DNA of 64,000 bases from Stropharia rugosoannulata (GCA_028532985.1 JANCIK010000003.1:2428001-2492000), one strand, 5' to 3'. Positions 1 through 13,046 are shown, numbered from the stretch's first letter. The notes: a model not told the origin generated them from the sequence alone. Numbers and translations are program-made.

Positions 1-57
1 AGTTCTATAACTTCAAAAGCTGAACAACCTAATCGTGCTCACTGACCTTATCTGTAG

Positions 58-439
58 CCTACCAATCATCTTGATATCGAAGTAGGCCTTTATTTCGTTA
101 TGCTAATTTGTTTAAACAACTCATCTTTCGCAGGGTCTGGATGCGCTTATGATGGCACTGCAGAAGTGGAATGGAGGAGTCATCATTATCTCCCACGATG
201 AGAAATTCATTACCACCGTGGCCAACCAGGTATGTCACGATAGATGACTATTTGGACATGTCTATCTAACGTTGGGCGACGGCACAGCTCTGGGTCTGCG
301 GGGATGGCACAGTTAAACACTTCAAAGGAGATGTTCAGGCGTACAAGGTATTTAAACAACTAAAAAGATGTATCGGGAATATTTTTATTGACTATCCTTT
401 TAGGATCTCATTGTTAATAACATCAAAGTGAAGCCATGA
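58..439 (+). CDS. GCN20: ABC-F ATPase (GCN20 type), C-terminal part only
   Basis: Last four exons of a gene that begins left of the window: 58-81, 134-229, 288-347 and 404-439. The first exon encodes PTNHLDIE, the end of the Walker B/D-loop of an ABC ATPase. The next gives the H-loop in IIISHDEKF, and the last two give the ABC-F tail (LWVCGDGTVKHF, then KDLIVNNIKVKP and stop). ABC-F proteins are soluble twin ATPases that act on ribosomes. The tail best resembles the GCN20 branch, which helps GCN2 sense uncharged tRNA during amino-acid starvation. Bases 1-57 are the 3' part of an intron with a CACTGAC branch site and TAG acceptor. The family is secure. The GCN20 assignment rather than another ABC-F is an inference from the C-terminal wording. 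Confidence 0.85.
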
Positions 440-1045
440 GCACCCTTATTATATAGAAAAACGAGGCCTCAATTTGAAGGATCCAGTTCATATGTCATGT
501 ACCAGTGTATCATAACACTGGAGTAGAATATAGGATAAAATTACATATGTTGATTTTACATATGTTCAAGATTTCAATTTGTGGAAGGCAATGCGGTGTA
601 GTTGACTTTGCATAGCATTTAGAATTCTAGATTATTTTTCAGACGTCAAATACTTAGCCGGATCTATGTTTATCTGAGTTTGAAGTATCTAACCATAAAC
701 CAATTTTTACAATAAATCCAGCTATTTATATATGTACCTTGACCTTGGTATAGTACGACACCTATCTCCCATACTTTATGCTGAGAAATAGTGTATTATG
801 GTATTTTATTTGTAGTGTCTGTACTTATTTTTGTAATGTATACATATATGCCACGTCTACTATTCTGTAGGATTTCACGTCCATCGAAAACGATTTAAGC
901 TCAGCACTGAGGATATAGTTGGCGGACGGCCAAAAACCCAATTTTGTAGAGGCTGTCTCCACTCATTTACTGTCGTTTTTCACAATCTTTTTTCTGATAT
1001 CATATGGAATTGGCCCAAAGTACACTATCTATGCATTAAATTCTT
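440..1045. other. AT-rich intergenic DNA, no gene seen
   Basis: Downstream of the ABC-F stop the sequence is AT-rich, with many short stops in all frames and no convincing exon. It probably carries the ABC-F 3' UTR and terminator. An exact duplication of 'ttacatatgtt' occurs near 541-563, but no element ends are visible. Confidence 0.5.
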
Positions 1046-1306
1046 ATGATGAGGGGAGGAATATACTCAAGTGGCAATCTGTCCCTCGAGCTTGAGACAA
1101 TCCTTGATTTATCAGGTCACGTCACACTTTCCAAATCGAGCGCACCATCCGACTCTCCGAGTCGTCTCAGAGTCAGCAATGCCTCATTGTTGCCTCGTTT
1201 TGGCCGCATTAAGCCAGTAGCCGAGCAGGAAGAGGGTGATGATAGTGCAGAGGACGACAATGACGAGCAGCAATCTGAGGAGACGAAGGAAGAGGAAGAC
1301 GAGTAG
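1046..1306 (+). CDS. Possible small acidic protein or gene remnant
   Basis: An 86-codon ORF whose second half has a protein-like composition: a Ser-rich segment, then RFGRIKPVAEQEE and a long Glu/Asp tail ending at a stop. The acidic end resembles the C-terminus of a larger nuclear protein, so this may be the last exon of a gene whose upstream exons I could not identify, or a decayed remnant. No family is recognised. The opposite strand is also open here as a shadow. Function is unknown. Confidence 0.25.
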   Translation: MMRGGIYSSGNLSLELETILDLSGHVTLSKSSAPSDSPSRLRVSNASLLPRFGRIKPVAEQEEGDDSAEDDNDEQQSEETKEEEDE

Positions 1307-2489
1307 ATTAGATCCACAATGTTGCCGATGATTGCCGAGACTCCCAATAGAGATCACCATCAGAATGTGACGCGTCTCAAGGACTGGTGTAAGCGGTGAT
1401 AAGCCAAAATCTGCATCTTTCGCTGATATCTTAAACACCATTTCATTTTACAGCCCTAAATCGGGGAGAGAGATGTATTAGATATAGATACATGCGTGTG
1501 TAAAATATTTTGAGCTATAACCAGTCGGATGTAGAAATATAACGGTCAAAACATTTCGGCGTCTCAAGGACCGTGCGATTACTGTATATGTCTTGTATTT
1601 GTTTCGTCGTTTAAGGCCTGCAAATAAGCTTGAAACTGCCTCGGGGTTACCATGAACGGCAAGCCCGATGAGTATTTCTCTGCCAAAACGGTGTTCAAAT
1701 AAACATGACGTATTTGACGACCTGTTTTTGGGCACCAAAAATTGGTTGACGCCAGCAGTGTTACTTAATACTTTACAGCAAGGCCACACGGTGACACAAC
1801 GGTGACATCTACTACAATTTATAGTAAACCTTGCACAACAATGCCCCTACAGTTGTAGTAAGTCTTGCAAGCAAGAGATTGGCTGGTACGGTTGGGAAGC
1901 TCCGTATAACGTTAGGCTTGAACAGAGTGTTACGTTCAGCGTTGACAGTTCTGCGTAATTTTTTTGACTCACATTTGACCATCTTATTCGTATCTCATTG
2001 TTACTGAGTCATTGAACATCTGGTCCTCAGACAGCCTCAAGGCCAACTCTAACTACCCCAGGACAACTCAAGGCCCCAAGTGTCAGCGCTTCAGCCTTGA
2101 CTCGGGTCCTGATTGGGCACTAGCTCAACCAAGGCTTGACCCTTGCTCTGGGAGAAGGCATTGCCGCATTGTTACGAGCAAAGCGACTCAGCGAGCATCT
2201 CTCGCCTTAGGGTGGAGTGGGGGGAACAAACAAAGCAAATCTATTTCCGAAAAAATAGACCGTAAACCATCCATTTCCCCGATATCTTCATAGTTTTGGC
2301 CTTCCCAGCCTCAATATTGACCATACATGCTCCTTATGTGCTTCTCTTTGACTTTCTCCAAAAACAATAGGGCTTTTGTGTGAATTTTTCTAGTTTCTTG
2401 CCCTTGTTGTAGCAGAGCCGGAGCTGGCGAGCCTCCGACGACGCTGCCGTCTTGCAGCCGCCGTCCAGTGAAAGGTTTATTCAAGGCGT

Positions 2490-2516
2490 ATTATGCCAAT
2501 ATTATGCCAATATTAC
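2490..2516. repeat. Short tandem repeat, 11-bp unit
   Basis: The unit 'attatgccaat' is present twice in tandem, followed by a third partly diverged copy reading 'attacgcc'. It lies in gene-free DNA and no function is evident. Confidence 0.6.
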
Positions 2517-2767
2517 GCCCATTTAGCTCGGAATCATGAATTCAAAAACACAACAAGCACATGGAATATATTGTTTGATGAACAATTGCGTTAACGGACT
2601 AGGATGGCGCAGCGAGCAAGCAGCGAGCTACCTTGAGATGGGTTTATCTATTATATACATTTGTGCTATACGGTAATTGTAATAGAAGAGTACCACGTGG
2701 ATGTGGATGCACATTGCAGATGTGTACAAACACCAAAAAACATGTGGTACGTGACTACCACTTATCA

Positions 2768-2773
2768 ACGCGT
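2768..2773. promoter_or_regulatory. ACGCGT (MCB-like) element in the TOP2 promoter
   Basis: A perfect ACGCGT palindrome sits 143 bp upstream of the TOP2 start inside a CG-rich patch with two further CGCG-type cores. In yeasts ACGCGT is the MluI cell-cycle box bound by MBF (Mbp1/Swi6, or Cdc10 complexes) and drives G1/S transcription. Top2 levels are cell-cycle regulated in many eukaryotes, so a role is plausible but inferred from one short motif. Confidence 0.4.
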
Positions 2774-2915
2774 CGCGGTCACGCGCCGCCAACTCTTTCT
2801 GTTCAAACAGCGTCCAGGGTTGGGCCAAGTACGATCTTTGTTATCCAACTTTTATCCACTCGACCTTGATTATCGGCGCGTACACTACTGGACTCGAAAT
2901 ACTGCGAAAACGAAA

Positions 2916-5900
2916 ATGAGCTCCTCTGAGGGAGAAGACTTCGCTTTAAATGTGTCCGGCTCCGAATCCGATGACTATGCACCTGTCAAAAAGGTCAGTT
3001 TGCCGCTAGTTAGTGACTATATATTGTAACATGGTACTAGACGTCAGCCAAATCCAAAGCCCCAGCAAAGCCTGTAGCAAAGGCTCGAACCACCGTAGCG
3101 AAAACGAAACCGAAAGCGGCACTGAAGAAGAAAGTCCTCACCGAACATGACGACAATACAATCGACGGTATGGACATAGATGAGGCCGATGGTGCTGCAT
3201 CAGACGTTGAGCGAGTGGCTTCTACATCCAAGAATGACAATGTTCAAGATAACAAGAAAAAGAAGACCGCGACAGAGATGTATACCAAGGTATTCCACAT
3301 TGCTCTTATATTCATACCTATCTAACATATTATAAGCTGTCGCAACTAGAACATATCTTGAAACGCCCAGACTCTTACATAGGAAGTGTGGAGACCATAA
3401 CTCAACCCATGTGGACCTACGATGAAAGCACAAAGCGCATGATACATCGAGAGGTCAGATACGTGCCTGGTTTCTTCAAAATCGTAGACGAAATTTTGGT
3501 CAATGCTGCGGATAATAAGGTTTGCAAAGTCTACTTCCAGATCTCATCTCCAGTAGACTCATATGTCACCTTAGGTCAATGATCCCAATATGGACACTCT
3601 CAAAGTCACCATCGACGTTAAAGAAAACACCATTTCCGTATATAACAATGGGCGCGGAATCCCTATTGAGATCCACGAACGTGAAAAAATCTACGTTCCT
3701 GAACTAATTTTTGGACATCTCTTATCATCTTCTAACTATGACGACGACGAAAACAAACTCACTGGTGGACGAAACGGTTACGGTGCCAAACTTGCTAATA
3801 TATATTCACTCGAATTCACGGTTGAAACTGCTGACAAAAATACACAGCAAAAGTACAAGCAGACATGGACGTCAAACATGGGCCAATGTGGGAAGCCCAA
3901 GATTACGAAGAACGGTAAATCTGAAGAATATACCCGGATTACATTCAAACCGGATTTGAAGCGTTTCGGGATGGACTGCATTGACGAAGACACAGCAAGC
4001 CTCTTGAGAAAGCGCGTTTACGATATGGCAGGAGTTACGAAGGATGTTAAGGTTTTCCTCAACGACGAAAGACTGAAAATCAAAAACTTCAAACAGTACG
4101 TTGAAATGTACGTCAACTCCGTGAAAGCTGAGGCTGCAGAGAACTCGGGCGGGGCCGCTCAGCCCAAACCCCTCGTTATCCACGAACAGCTGGGCCCACG
4201 GTGGGAAATTGCGTTTGCGGTGTCCGATGGGACCTTCCAGCAAGTTTCATTTGCCAATGCAATCGCAACTACAAAAGGAGGAACACATGTCACGTATATT
4301 ACAGACCAGATCGCAAAGCATTTAGTTCTTGCCATTTCGAGAAAGAACAAGGCCGCAACCGTTAAGCCAGCGCAGATAAAAAATCATATGTGGATATTCA
4401 TCAACGCGCTGATTGTCAATCCAACATTCGACAGTCAAACGAAAGAAACACTGACTCTCCCTGCCTCCAAATTTGGCAGTAAACCATCCATTACCGAGGA
4501 TTTCATGAAGAAAGGTACCTTATCCTTGTTTTTATTTATGGTTGATTTAGTAACATTGGTATTGCTCCAGTTTTGAAGTCTTCTATTGTAGACAACGTCT
4601 TGAACTGGGCGAAGTACAAGGCTGACCAGCAAATCAAGAAGACGGACGGCGCTAAGCGTGAAAGGTCAGCCGATAGTAATAACATTTGACCTATCGCTTA
4701 ATAAAAGTACATAGGCTCCTTGGGCTTACGAAACTAGCTGACGCCAACAATGCTGGTACAAAACATGCCAAGGACTGCACCCTTATATTGACTGAAGGAG
4801 ACTCTGCTAAAGCTCTCGCCGTAGCTGGTCTCGGTGTAGTTGGAAGGGATAACTTCGGTGTATTTCCCCTGCGCGGCAAGCTTCTCAACGTCCGGGAAGC
4901 CAAACACGATCAGATAATGAAGAATGAGGAGATTCAAAATATCAAGAAAATTATGGGTCTACAGCACAACAAAGACTATTCGAACGTGACCAGCCTTCGG
5001 TATGGAAGGTTGATGATCATGACAGATCAGGTACGATTATGAATATCGCGGTCTGTGATTATGAGACTTATGTGCAAGTAGGATCACGACGGCTCCCATA
5101 TAAAAGGACTGTTGATTAATTTCTTGGATCATTTTTACCCATCCCTTTTGAAAATATCTGATTTTTTGGTCGAATTTGTGACCCCTATTGTCCGCGTAAG
5201 TTCCTCACAGGCATATAATTAATATACATGGATATTAAATACGATATCTTTAGGTCACGAAAGGAAAGCAGCGCAAAGACTTCTTTACCATTCCTGAATA
5301 CGAACAGTGGTTGGAAAATACCCCCGATGCTAAGTCCTGGACATCTAAATACTTCAAGGTTGGTCCTTTCATCTAACCATAAAGCAAATTTATGTAAATG
5401 ATCCCCACAGGGTTTGGGTACGAGCAGTGATGCAGATGCTCGCGACTATTTTAGCCACATGGAAAAACATGTCATTCCCTTCGCCCCGACTCAAGACGGC
5501 GATAAGGAACTCATTGACCTAGCCTTCAGTAAGAAGAAAGCCGACGAACGCAAAGAATGGCTTCGTCAGTTCAAGCCCGGCACATACCTGGATCATCGAC
5601 TTGAGGAAATCCCGTATTCAGAATTCATCAACAAGGAGTTAATCCTCTTTTCCATGGCGGATAACATTCGATCCATCCCTTCAGTTGCTGATGGGCTAAA
5701 ACCAGGTCAGAGGAAGGTTATGTGGGCTTGCTTCAAGCGCAAGATGAAGTCTGAAATAAAGGTATCATAAAATCTTTGTCTAACTGAAATAGTAAGGCTA
5801 ATAGCACGGATTTCAAGGTCGCGCAACTTGTTGGTTACATCAGTGAGCACGCTGCTTATCATCACGGAGAGGCTAGTTTGGCAGCCACAATCATCAACTT

Positions 5901-8337
5901 GGCGCAGAACTATGTTGGGAGTAACAACATCAATCTTCTTGTTCCCTCAGGTCAGTACGGTACCAGAGATGTTGGCGGCAAGGACCACGCCGCGCCAAGG
6001 TATATTTTCACACAGCCCTCGCCTCTCGCTCGTGTTCTGTACAATCCCGCCGATGATGCTCTCTTGAACCCGCAAAAGGATGACAACACCCCGATCGAAC
6101 CAGAATTCTATATGCCAGTCATTCCTCTTGTCCTTGTCAACGGTGCGGAAGGTATCGGCACTGGTTGGAGCACGACCATTCCCTGCTATAATCCTGTCGA
6201 TATTGTGGACAACATCCGGAGGTTGATGAAGGGAGAGGAGTTGAAGACCATGATTCCTTGGTGGCGAGGATTTAAGGGCGAGATCAAGCCTGTGGCGAGG
6301 CACAAGTACGACGTCTACGGCATTGTCAAGAAAATAAACGACACAACTGTAGAGATTACGGAATTGCCCATCCACAAGTGGACGCAGACATATAAGGCGG
6401 AACTGGAGGCAATGATCACTGGTGAGAAAGAAGGCAAAGAGGGCGTCATCAAGGCAAGTTCTTTTGTAGGGTCGTTCTCGTTCTAGTGGCTGACGCTCAG
6501 GCTCTGTAGGACTACAAGGAACATCATGATAACATGAATGTTCATTTCGTTGTCACTATGAGCTCCAAAGACCTTGAGAAGGCAGAGGAACAAGGCCTGC
6601 TTGAGTTCTTCAAGCTCACTTCGAAGATTAACACCAGCAACATGATCTGCTTTGATCTCGAAGGGAAGATCAAAAAATACGACTCCGCCGAGGAGATTTT
6701 GGAAGACTTTTACCCTATTCGTCTGGGGTACTACCAAAAACGGAAGGACTTCCTTGCAAATGAATTGCAGACGGCCTTTGAGAAGTACACCAACCAAGCG
6801 CGGTTCGTGAAAATGATCGTTGATAAACAATTGGTGGTGTCGAATCGCAAGAAAGCGGACATCGTCGCAGATCTACGACGCCATGACTTTAGGCCGTTCC
6901 CTAAGGTTTCCAAGGCTAAGGCATCTGGAGAGAACGAGCCCGCTGAAGATGACGAAGAAGATGTCGAAGTTGGGCCAACTGGCGCGTCAACGGATTACGA
7001 CTACCTGCTGGGTATGGCCATTTGGAGTCTTACAAAGGAGAAGGTAAGCTGTTAGGGCGCATCCTACTCTTTTTCACTAAAAATATGGGTTGAAGATCGA
7101 GCGTCTTAATGCACAAGCGGCAGAGAAGGAGTTGGAGTTGTTAGCCCTGCTTAAGAGGTCGCCTACTGAGTTATGGGATGCTGACTTGGATTTGTTCCTG
7201 CAAGAGTGGGAGGTATGTGTGCACATCACTAAACAGTGTTTACGATACTTACACGTTCTATAGAAAGATTGCATTGAATTCGAAGAGAAGAAGTCCAAGG
7301 ATACGAAGGGCAAGAAAGTGAAGCGCAAACAGGCAGTCCTTCGCACGCGCAAGTCCATTGGCCAAGGAAGGGGCTCCGACTCTGATGACGACTTCCAGCC
7401 TATCAAAGCTACAGCTCTGAAACACAAGGCCCCTGAAGGAGCAGCACCCAGGCGAGTCATCACTCCTCCAACGAAGCAGAAAGAAAAAGAGAAACCGAAA
7501 GAGGAAGAAGAGAACGTAAAGCCTGCTAAGCGCAAGCCCACCTCTGCAGCCAAGAAAACAATTGACCTAGACGACAGTGATGTTGCTGAGGTAGATGAGA
7601 GATCTGCTCCAAAAAGGGAGGATCCACCCAAACGCCGTGCCGCTGCTGCTGCCAAAAGCAAGTACCTTGAATCAGACGGCGAGGTTGACGACTTGAAGAT
7701 AGAAGAAGACAGTGACGATGACGACAATGCTGGGCCTGTCAAGCCGAAAGCAGCACCGAAAGCAGCCACTAAGGCGACGGAGGCGCCCAAAGTGACCAAG
7801 GCACCTCCCGCAAAGAAAAAGGCGCCTGTGGAATCAGGCTCTGATATTGAGGTCGTAGAAAAGACGGCTCCTGCGAGAAAAAAGCCAGCGGTCAAGATCG
7901 TGATCGATTCTGACTCTGAAGAGGAGGCACCGTCGTCCAAGGGGAATGGCAAGGCCAAAGCGGCACCCAAACGTAAGAGGTAAGTGCGGATGAGGGACAC
8001 AAATAGACATGATCGCTGATGAGCCTACAGTCTGGGGACACCCTCCGAAGATGAATTGATAGTATCGCCACCGAGCAAGAAAGCAAAGTCGGCAGAGGCA
8101 GCGAAGCCGGCAGGGAAACTGGCGAAGAAGATGAAGCCGGCATCGCCGGCCAAGACGAAGCCGAAGCCGAAGGGACGGAAGCTAGTGGTGAGCGATGACT
8201 CGGACGGGGACATGGACTACGGGGCGATTGAAAAGGCAGCAGCAAGCAGCAGTCGGCCAGGGCGGGGGCCGGCGAAGAAGTATGTGGAGATCGGGTCATC
8301 GTCTGATGGGGAGGATGGATCGATGTTCGTTGAGTAG
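2916..8337 (+). CDS. TOP2: DNA topoisomerase II
   Basis: Type IIA topoisomerase, which passes one duplex through a transient double-strand break using ATP; nuclear, essential for chromosome segregation. Fourteen exons: 2916-2993, 3041-3289, 3337-3519, 3575-4514, 4571-4664, 4715-5030, 5082-5195, 5254-5358, 5411-5761, 5818-6453, 6510-7043, 7096-7212, 7264-7979, 8031-8337. They close in frame to 1579 aa, normal for fungi. Residues 1-109 are a charged leader. The GHKL ATPase has EILVNAADNK (about 161) and GRNGYGAK (about 235). TOPRIM has EGDSAK (E542) and the metal ligands D619, D621 and D623. The breakage-reunion domain carries the catalytic tyrosine in AAPRYIFT (Y872). The last 350 residues are Lys/Glu/Ser-rich with SDSE-type acidic clusters typical of the regulatory tail. 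Exon 10 ends at an AAG|GCAAGT donor, so the following intron is GC-AG. An ACGCGT element lies upstream. Confidence 0.97.
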
Positions 8338-8388
8338 AGCCTAGACCGCAATGACGTCAGCTTGTAATATACATATGTACACTTTCCA

Positions 8389-11300
8389 ATGCCACCTCTT
8401 TTCTCCACCTTTTCCATGTCCGCTCCCGTCCCCGACTCCCCCTTCGTCGCCGTTCCCCCTTCCGATCTCAACACCTGGCTAGCCGACGATGCTGCCCTCA
8501 TCGTCGACATCCGCCCCCCGGCTGCCTTCTCCTCCTCCCGCGTCCCCCACGCCATCTCCCTCTCCGTGCCCTCCACGCTCCTCAAGCGTCCCCTCTTCTC
8601 CCTCGAGCGCCTGACCGCGATGCTCTCGTCCCCCTCCGCCAGAAGCCGTTTCTCGTCGTGGGCATCCGCGTCTCGCATTCTTGTCTACGACGCCGACTCC
8701 ACCGCCATTGGCGACTCCTCCAATATCAATGGTCTCCTGCGCAAATTCAACGCCGGCGGGTTCCACGGCCAGCTCGCCTGGCTCAAGGGCGGTTTCTACG
8801 CCGTCTGGCGCGACCGCCGCGACATCGTCGATGCTGCCCTGCCCACTCCCGAGGTCGAGGTCGAGGAGGAGGAAGACAATCAGGACAAGGGAATCAACCC
8901 TCGACATCTCCCGATGGCAGCATTCTCTCTTTCTTCTACCACCCACATCAATTCCTCACAGCCTAACAGAATCATGGGCGGATCACTCCCGGCGTCTAGG
9001 CGCCCGCCGGGCATTGCGAGGAGTATATCTAGTCCACCAAATACGCTCCCTCATCCTGCGTTCAATCCTTTCTTCGACACAGTTCGCCAGAATACAGAAC
9101 TTTCGCAGGGCATCACGGAGCGGATACCACTGCGCCTGCCCCACAGAGTTAGACGGCGCATACACGAACTGCCCTTCCGCTGGCTGCAGGATATAGCACG
9201 ACGTGCGGCCAACGCACCGCCCATCACCAAGAGCATGAGCGATTCTACCAGCTCATCTGATTCGGAACATGATTCAGACAGCGCAAATCCTGCAGATGTC
9301 GAGGAAGGCAAGGAAGCTTTAGCGATGCAATTCTTCAAAATCGAGCTATCCGAGCAGCGTCGTCTAATGGGAATAATGGAGCATCACTCCAAAGAAAGTG
9401 GTCATGCTACAGACGAAACGGTGGCCACTAACCCTCATCCGTTCCCCTTCAGTATCACGGCTGGTGTCGAAAAAGGCGCAAAGAACAGGTGAGTTCATTA
9501 AAGAGCGTACATCTTGATCGCTCTGGGCTTAACATGTGTAGGTATCGACATATATGGCCTTTCGAACACGCCCGTGTCCGACTCCACCAGGGGAAGCACG
9601 CGGACGATGACTATATTAACGCGTCATATATACAGCCTATAGGAACAGAGCGTCGGTATATTGCTACACAAGGGCCTCTTCCTGCTACTTATACAGACTT
9701 CTGGACGTAAGCCGGTTTATTTTCCGATCGTACATGTTCTTAAAAAAAGAAATCGCAGATTATGTTGGGAGCAGAACGTGCAAGTTATTGTCATGCTGAC
9801 AAGAGAGGTCGAAGGTGCTATGGTCAAGTGTGGGGCCTACTGGTCTGACACCGATTTTGGGACTCTGCGCCTGCGATTGGTTTCCACCGAGGGTGTCGCT
9901 GCGTCTGACGACCGGTCTACCAGTACTGGATTTTTCGGATCACAGAGCACGTTGGCTCTGCGCAATCACCGTCCGAAAGCACAAGAAGCATATTCGCATT
10001 CAGCAGGGTCGCATCGGCGTTATAGGCATCATCATTATCATAAAACTCGCTCGGAGACCGTCAAACGAGTCTTTGAGCTCAGTAACACCGCCTATCCGGA
10101 GGCCAAGCCACGCCGAATCGTACATTTTCAATACCTCGATTGGCCAGACATGAACGTTCCCGACGATCCTAGAGGAGTGCTAGGCTTGATTAAGCATGTT
10201 GAGGAAGCGGTCAAAGAAACGCGTTCAGTGAATTATTCATGGGAGCCTCCCAAACGCGGCACCGTTGCTTCGGTCATGGATTTGGATGAGAAGACGGGAA
10301 TTGCCAAGCACGCATTAGCCAACAGTCCCGTGTTGCTGCATTGTAGTGCTGGAGTGGGGAGGACCGGAGGGTTTATTGCTGTAGATGCAGTTCTCGACGC
10401 TATAAGACGAGAGGTTAGGGGGCAGCACGGGAGTAACAACTTACACAACGATCTTATGGACGTGGATACGCAAAACCCGAGCAATATTCCACAGCCGGAA
10501 CCTGCGTTATCTCCTTCGTTGCTTACCAAGTACCCTGACGTTGACTTGGAACATGCACCAACAACGCCTTCCATATCCTCGGTTGAACAGCAAGACTCAA
10601 GCAGCGATCCAGAGGCAGCCTTTACATTCCCCGCAAAGACTAGCCAGTGGGCACAGGATGTAAGCCATGAAACCGGCATCAGTGGTCCAGTCCCACCGCA
10701 AACGAGTCCACCTGGTTTCAACTTCACCTTTTCCGCCACTCCGTCGACTACGGGAGGATCGTCCCAAACGTTCAATTCAACAAGCAGCTTTAACAATTAC
10801 AGTTCGTCCTCCCCCCTTGGAACTTCCGTGTCTGGCGCCTCATCTTCTTATAAAGCTAATCATACGGCATCAATACGTGAAATTACGTCGCCTCTGAAAC
10901 ATCTGCTCAGCACCGAACATTCTCTCCCAGATCAGCGTTTACGAACCATATCCGCTCCCTCCGGAAGTCGGCCGCCATTTGCTTCGAATCACACGACAAA
11001 GTATCCCTCTCTTCCCCTTCCCCGGAATCGCAGTCCACAGCCAAAACATCATGCAAACAAGGTATTGCCCGACGCAGCTGTTGTTCTTGAGGCGCCCGGT
11101 GGACGCAAGAAAAATTCCAGTGAAAGTGAGGTACCTTTGCGTTCTGAGTCACCAACTACAGATGAAGCAAGTTTAAACGCACGGTCTTCGTCTGTAAGTG
11201 GCTCTCAACCGAGACAGTTACTTCAGATACAATCGGCGATTCGCCTCAATCCTGAAATCTTTCGGCTAGAGGAGCGTCAGAAGTCAACGGCGGCATTTGA

Positions 11301-11901
11301 TTACAAGGACCCCAGGCCGCTGCACGAAACATTCACGCCCCCGTTGTTATCATCATTCGAAGAGCCGATATGGGAAGTCGTACAAGACATGCGTGAACAG
11401 CGTATGAGTTTATGTCAGAGTCTAAGGCAATATGTTTTTGTTCACGCTGCTATCATCGAGGGTTCATTGATGGTGATCGATGAAGAGAATGAAATTGCTG
11501 ACGGATTGCGCCCCCAAGAAGAACAGCAGTCATCAAGATCAATGGTAGCATCGCCAATCCCAATTCCTTCGCTGCCCTCTCATTCGGGATCTCCTTCGTT
11601 CTCGCTCGGCCAAATATCACATCTCCACACAATCTCTGCTGAATCCCTTGACGGCTCCTCGTCCTCATCATATTCTTTCGGTAAGCGTCCCTCGACGCCG
11701 ACAGAGCTCTTGAAGGAAGACAAAAAAGGCGAAGTTATTCTTGCCAAGCGCCCAAGCATCAAGCGAAAACAGACCTCTGGCGACCCGCTTGACCATACCA
11801 TCGAAAATATGAGATACCAGCCCATTTCGATGCGCTCACCTTCAAGCGTCGTTCATGCTGGTGCCATCAGTGCGCCGTCTGCGAAAGCTTTGTCGCCATA
11901 A
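8389..11901 (+). CDS. Rhodanese/protein tyrosine phosphatase (Pyp/PTP2-3 type MAPK phosphatase)
   Basis: Three exons (8389-9488, 9542-9706, 9759-11901) give 1135 aa. Residues about 15-150 form a rhodanese/CDC25-like fold (LIVDIRPPAAF). The PTP domain starts about residue 366 with NRYRHIWPFEH and DDDYINASYI and has the WPD loop DWPDMNVPDDP. The P-loop HCSAGVGRTG carries nucleophile C617. The Q-loop and last helices (QDMREQRMSLCQSLRQYVF) appear only near residue 965, so about 310 Ser/Pro-rich residues interrupt the domain after the P-loop. N-terminal rhodanese plus PTP is the layout of fission yeast Pyp1/Pyp2 and budding yeast PTP2/PTP3, which dephosphorylate stress MAP kinases; that role is inferred. 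An in-frame ATG at 8416 is an alternative start. The gene begins 51 bp after the TOP2 stop, so the intergenic space is minimal. Confidence 0.9.
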
Positions 11902-13046
11902 CCTGCCTATATATTTGTTTCCATCGTCCGTCGGTCTCTCATACGAACAGGTCGACTAACATCTGATTTTACTTGTCCAAGAGGCTATGTTTATTTTCCA
12001 CTAATTCAAATGTCCCAACTCGAAATTGGCATTGCAAGTGTACACTGTATCTTTTCGCTTTTACACATTTCAGATCTGCTCTGTTGTACTGTTTCTTGTC
12101 TTTCTTCTTCAATGCATCAACAATAACGGGTAGCGTTTGTCGTATCTTTATGCATCTTCTATCTGTCAATCTGGCCACGTTTTCCCGGCACATTTTTGTT
12201 TTTCATACACGTTGAAGTTAAAGTCCGACCGCGTCGGTAGACTCGTACACAGTTTACTACGCATATTTAATCTGCACTCACAACTTAAAAGGATAAAATA
12301 CTCGGACAGCTACCATTATATTGCATCTAGGTACAATTTTGAATTTTACAAGAACGTTATAAAACTAGCACATAAACTTTTATTATCAAATCTACTCGGG
12401 AGAGACGGGGCTTTAGACGACTGAGATGCTGTAGTTGTGCTGCAGAGCTAGGCCGAAGACCGGCCTGACTAGTATGAGGACTACGTCCGTCGATAGACAC
12501 TGACACTGTAGAGCCTTGTAGAACTGGGTACCATGCTTGAGGAGGCTCGAGGGACACCGTGAAAGTTATTGACATTCGAAGTCCTGAGGCAAATTTTCAG
12601 TACCTTCATCGGTCGACGGCCAATTATTTTTTCACTTCTCGTAAAACCAGGATGCTGGAACGCGGTGGGAACAAGTTGCTGAGCACATGAACTTGGCCAC
12701 GAGGTCATATGATCATGATGCGGTCAGTACAGGCAAAGTACAGGTCGTAACGTTTAACACCCGCTACCAACCCGCTACTCAACCTCCATGATGTGCACAT
12801 TACGCGTTACGTTGAAACTTCATCTTCTGGGATTGTGGTGTTCATTTTCTATGGAATTAGCTAGTCACTCCAATTCGGGGAAATATAATTTCTGAGTTCA
12901 GCCAAAGTTCACCTGGTCCTCGTTGTGTCTATCACTTCATCAGCCAAGAATACACTGGCATACCCCTTCAACGTCCTAAATCACCAATGTTTTGTCACTT
13001 ATAGAAAAACACACCTCACTCCTTTCTTGCGCAAGACGACAATAAG
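11902..13046. other. Gene-free stretch
   Basis: No coding signal that I can support. Opposing ORFs of 70-95 codons overlap on both strands around 11970-12420 and look like chance open frames in T/A-rich DNA. The left end probably holds the phosphatase 3' UTR. Confidence 0.5.

Larger units (their letters stand above)
1307..2915. other. Gene-poor region upstream of TOP2
   Basis: No supported gene. Short ORFs on both strands lack splice logic and codon bias. It contains a GC-rich patch around 2410-2470, an 11-bp tandem repeat at about 2490-2516, and the putative TOP2 promoter nearest 2916. Confidence 0.5.

Noticed and set aside
6454..6509. TOP2 intron 10 with a GT donor further downstream (TTTTGTAGGG)
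   Set aside because: It also closes the frame but inserts four residues into a conserved segment and uses a weaker site than AAG|GCAAGT.
7077..8000. 307-codon minus-strand ORF opposite the TOP2 C-terminus
   Set aside because: Ser/Leu/Phe/Ala-rich complement of a Lys/Glu/Ala-rich coding tail, a typical shadow.
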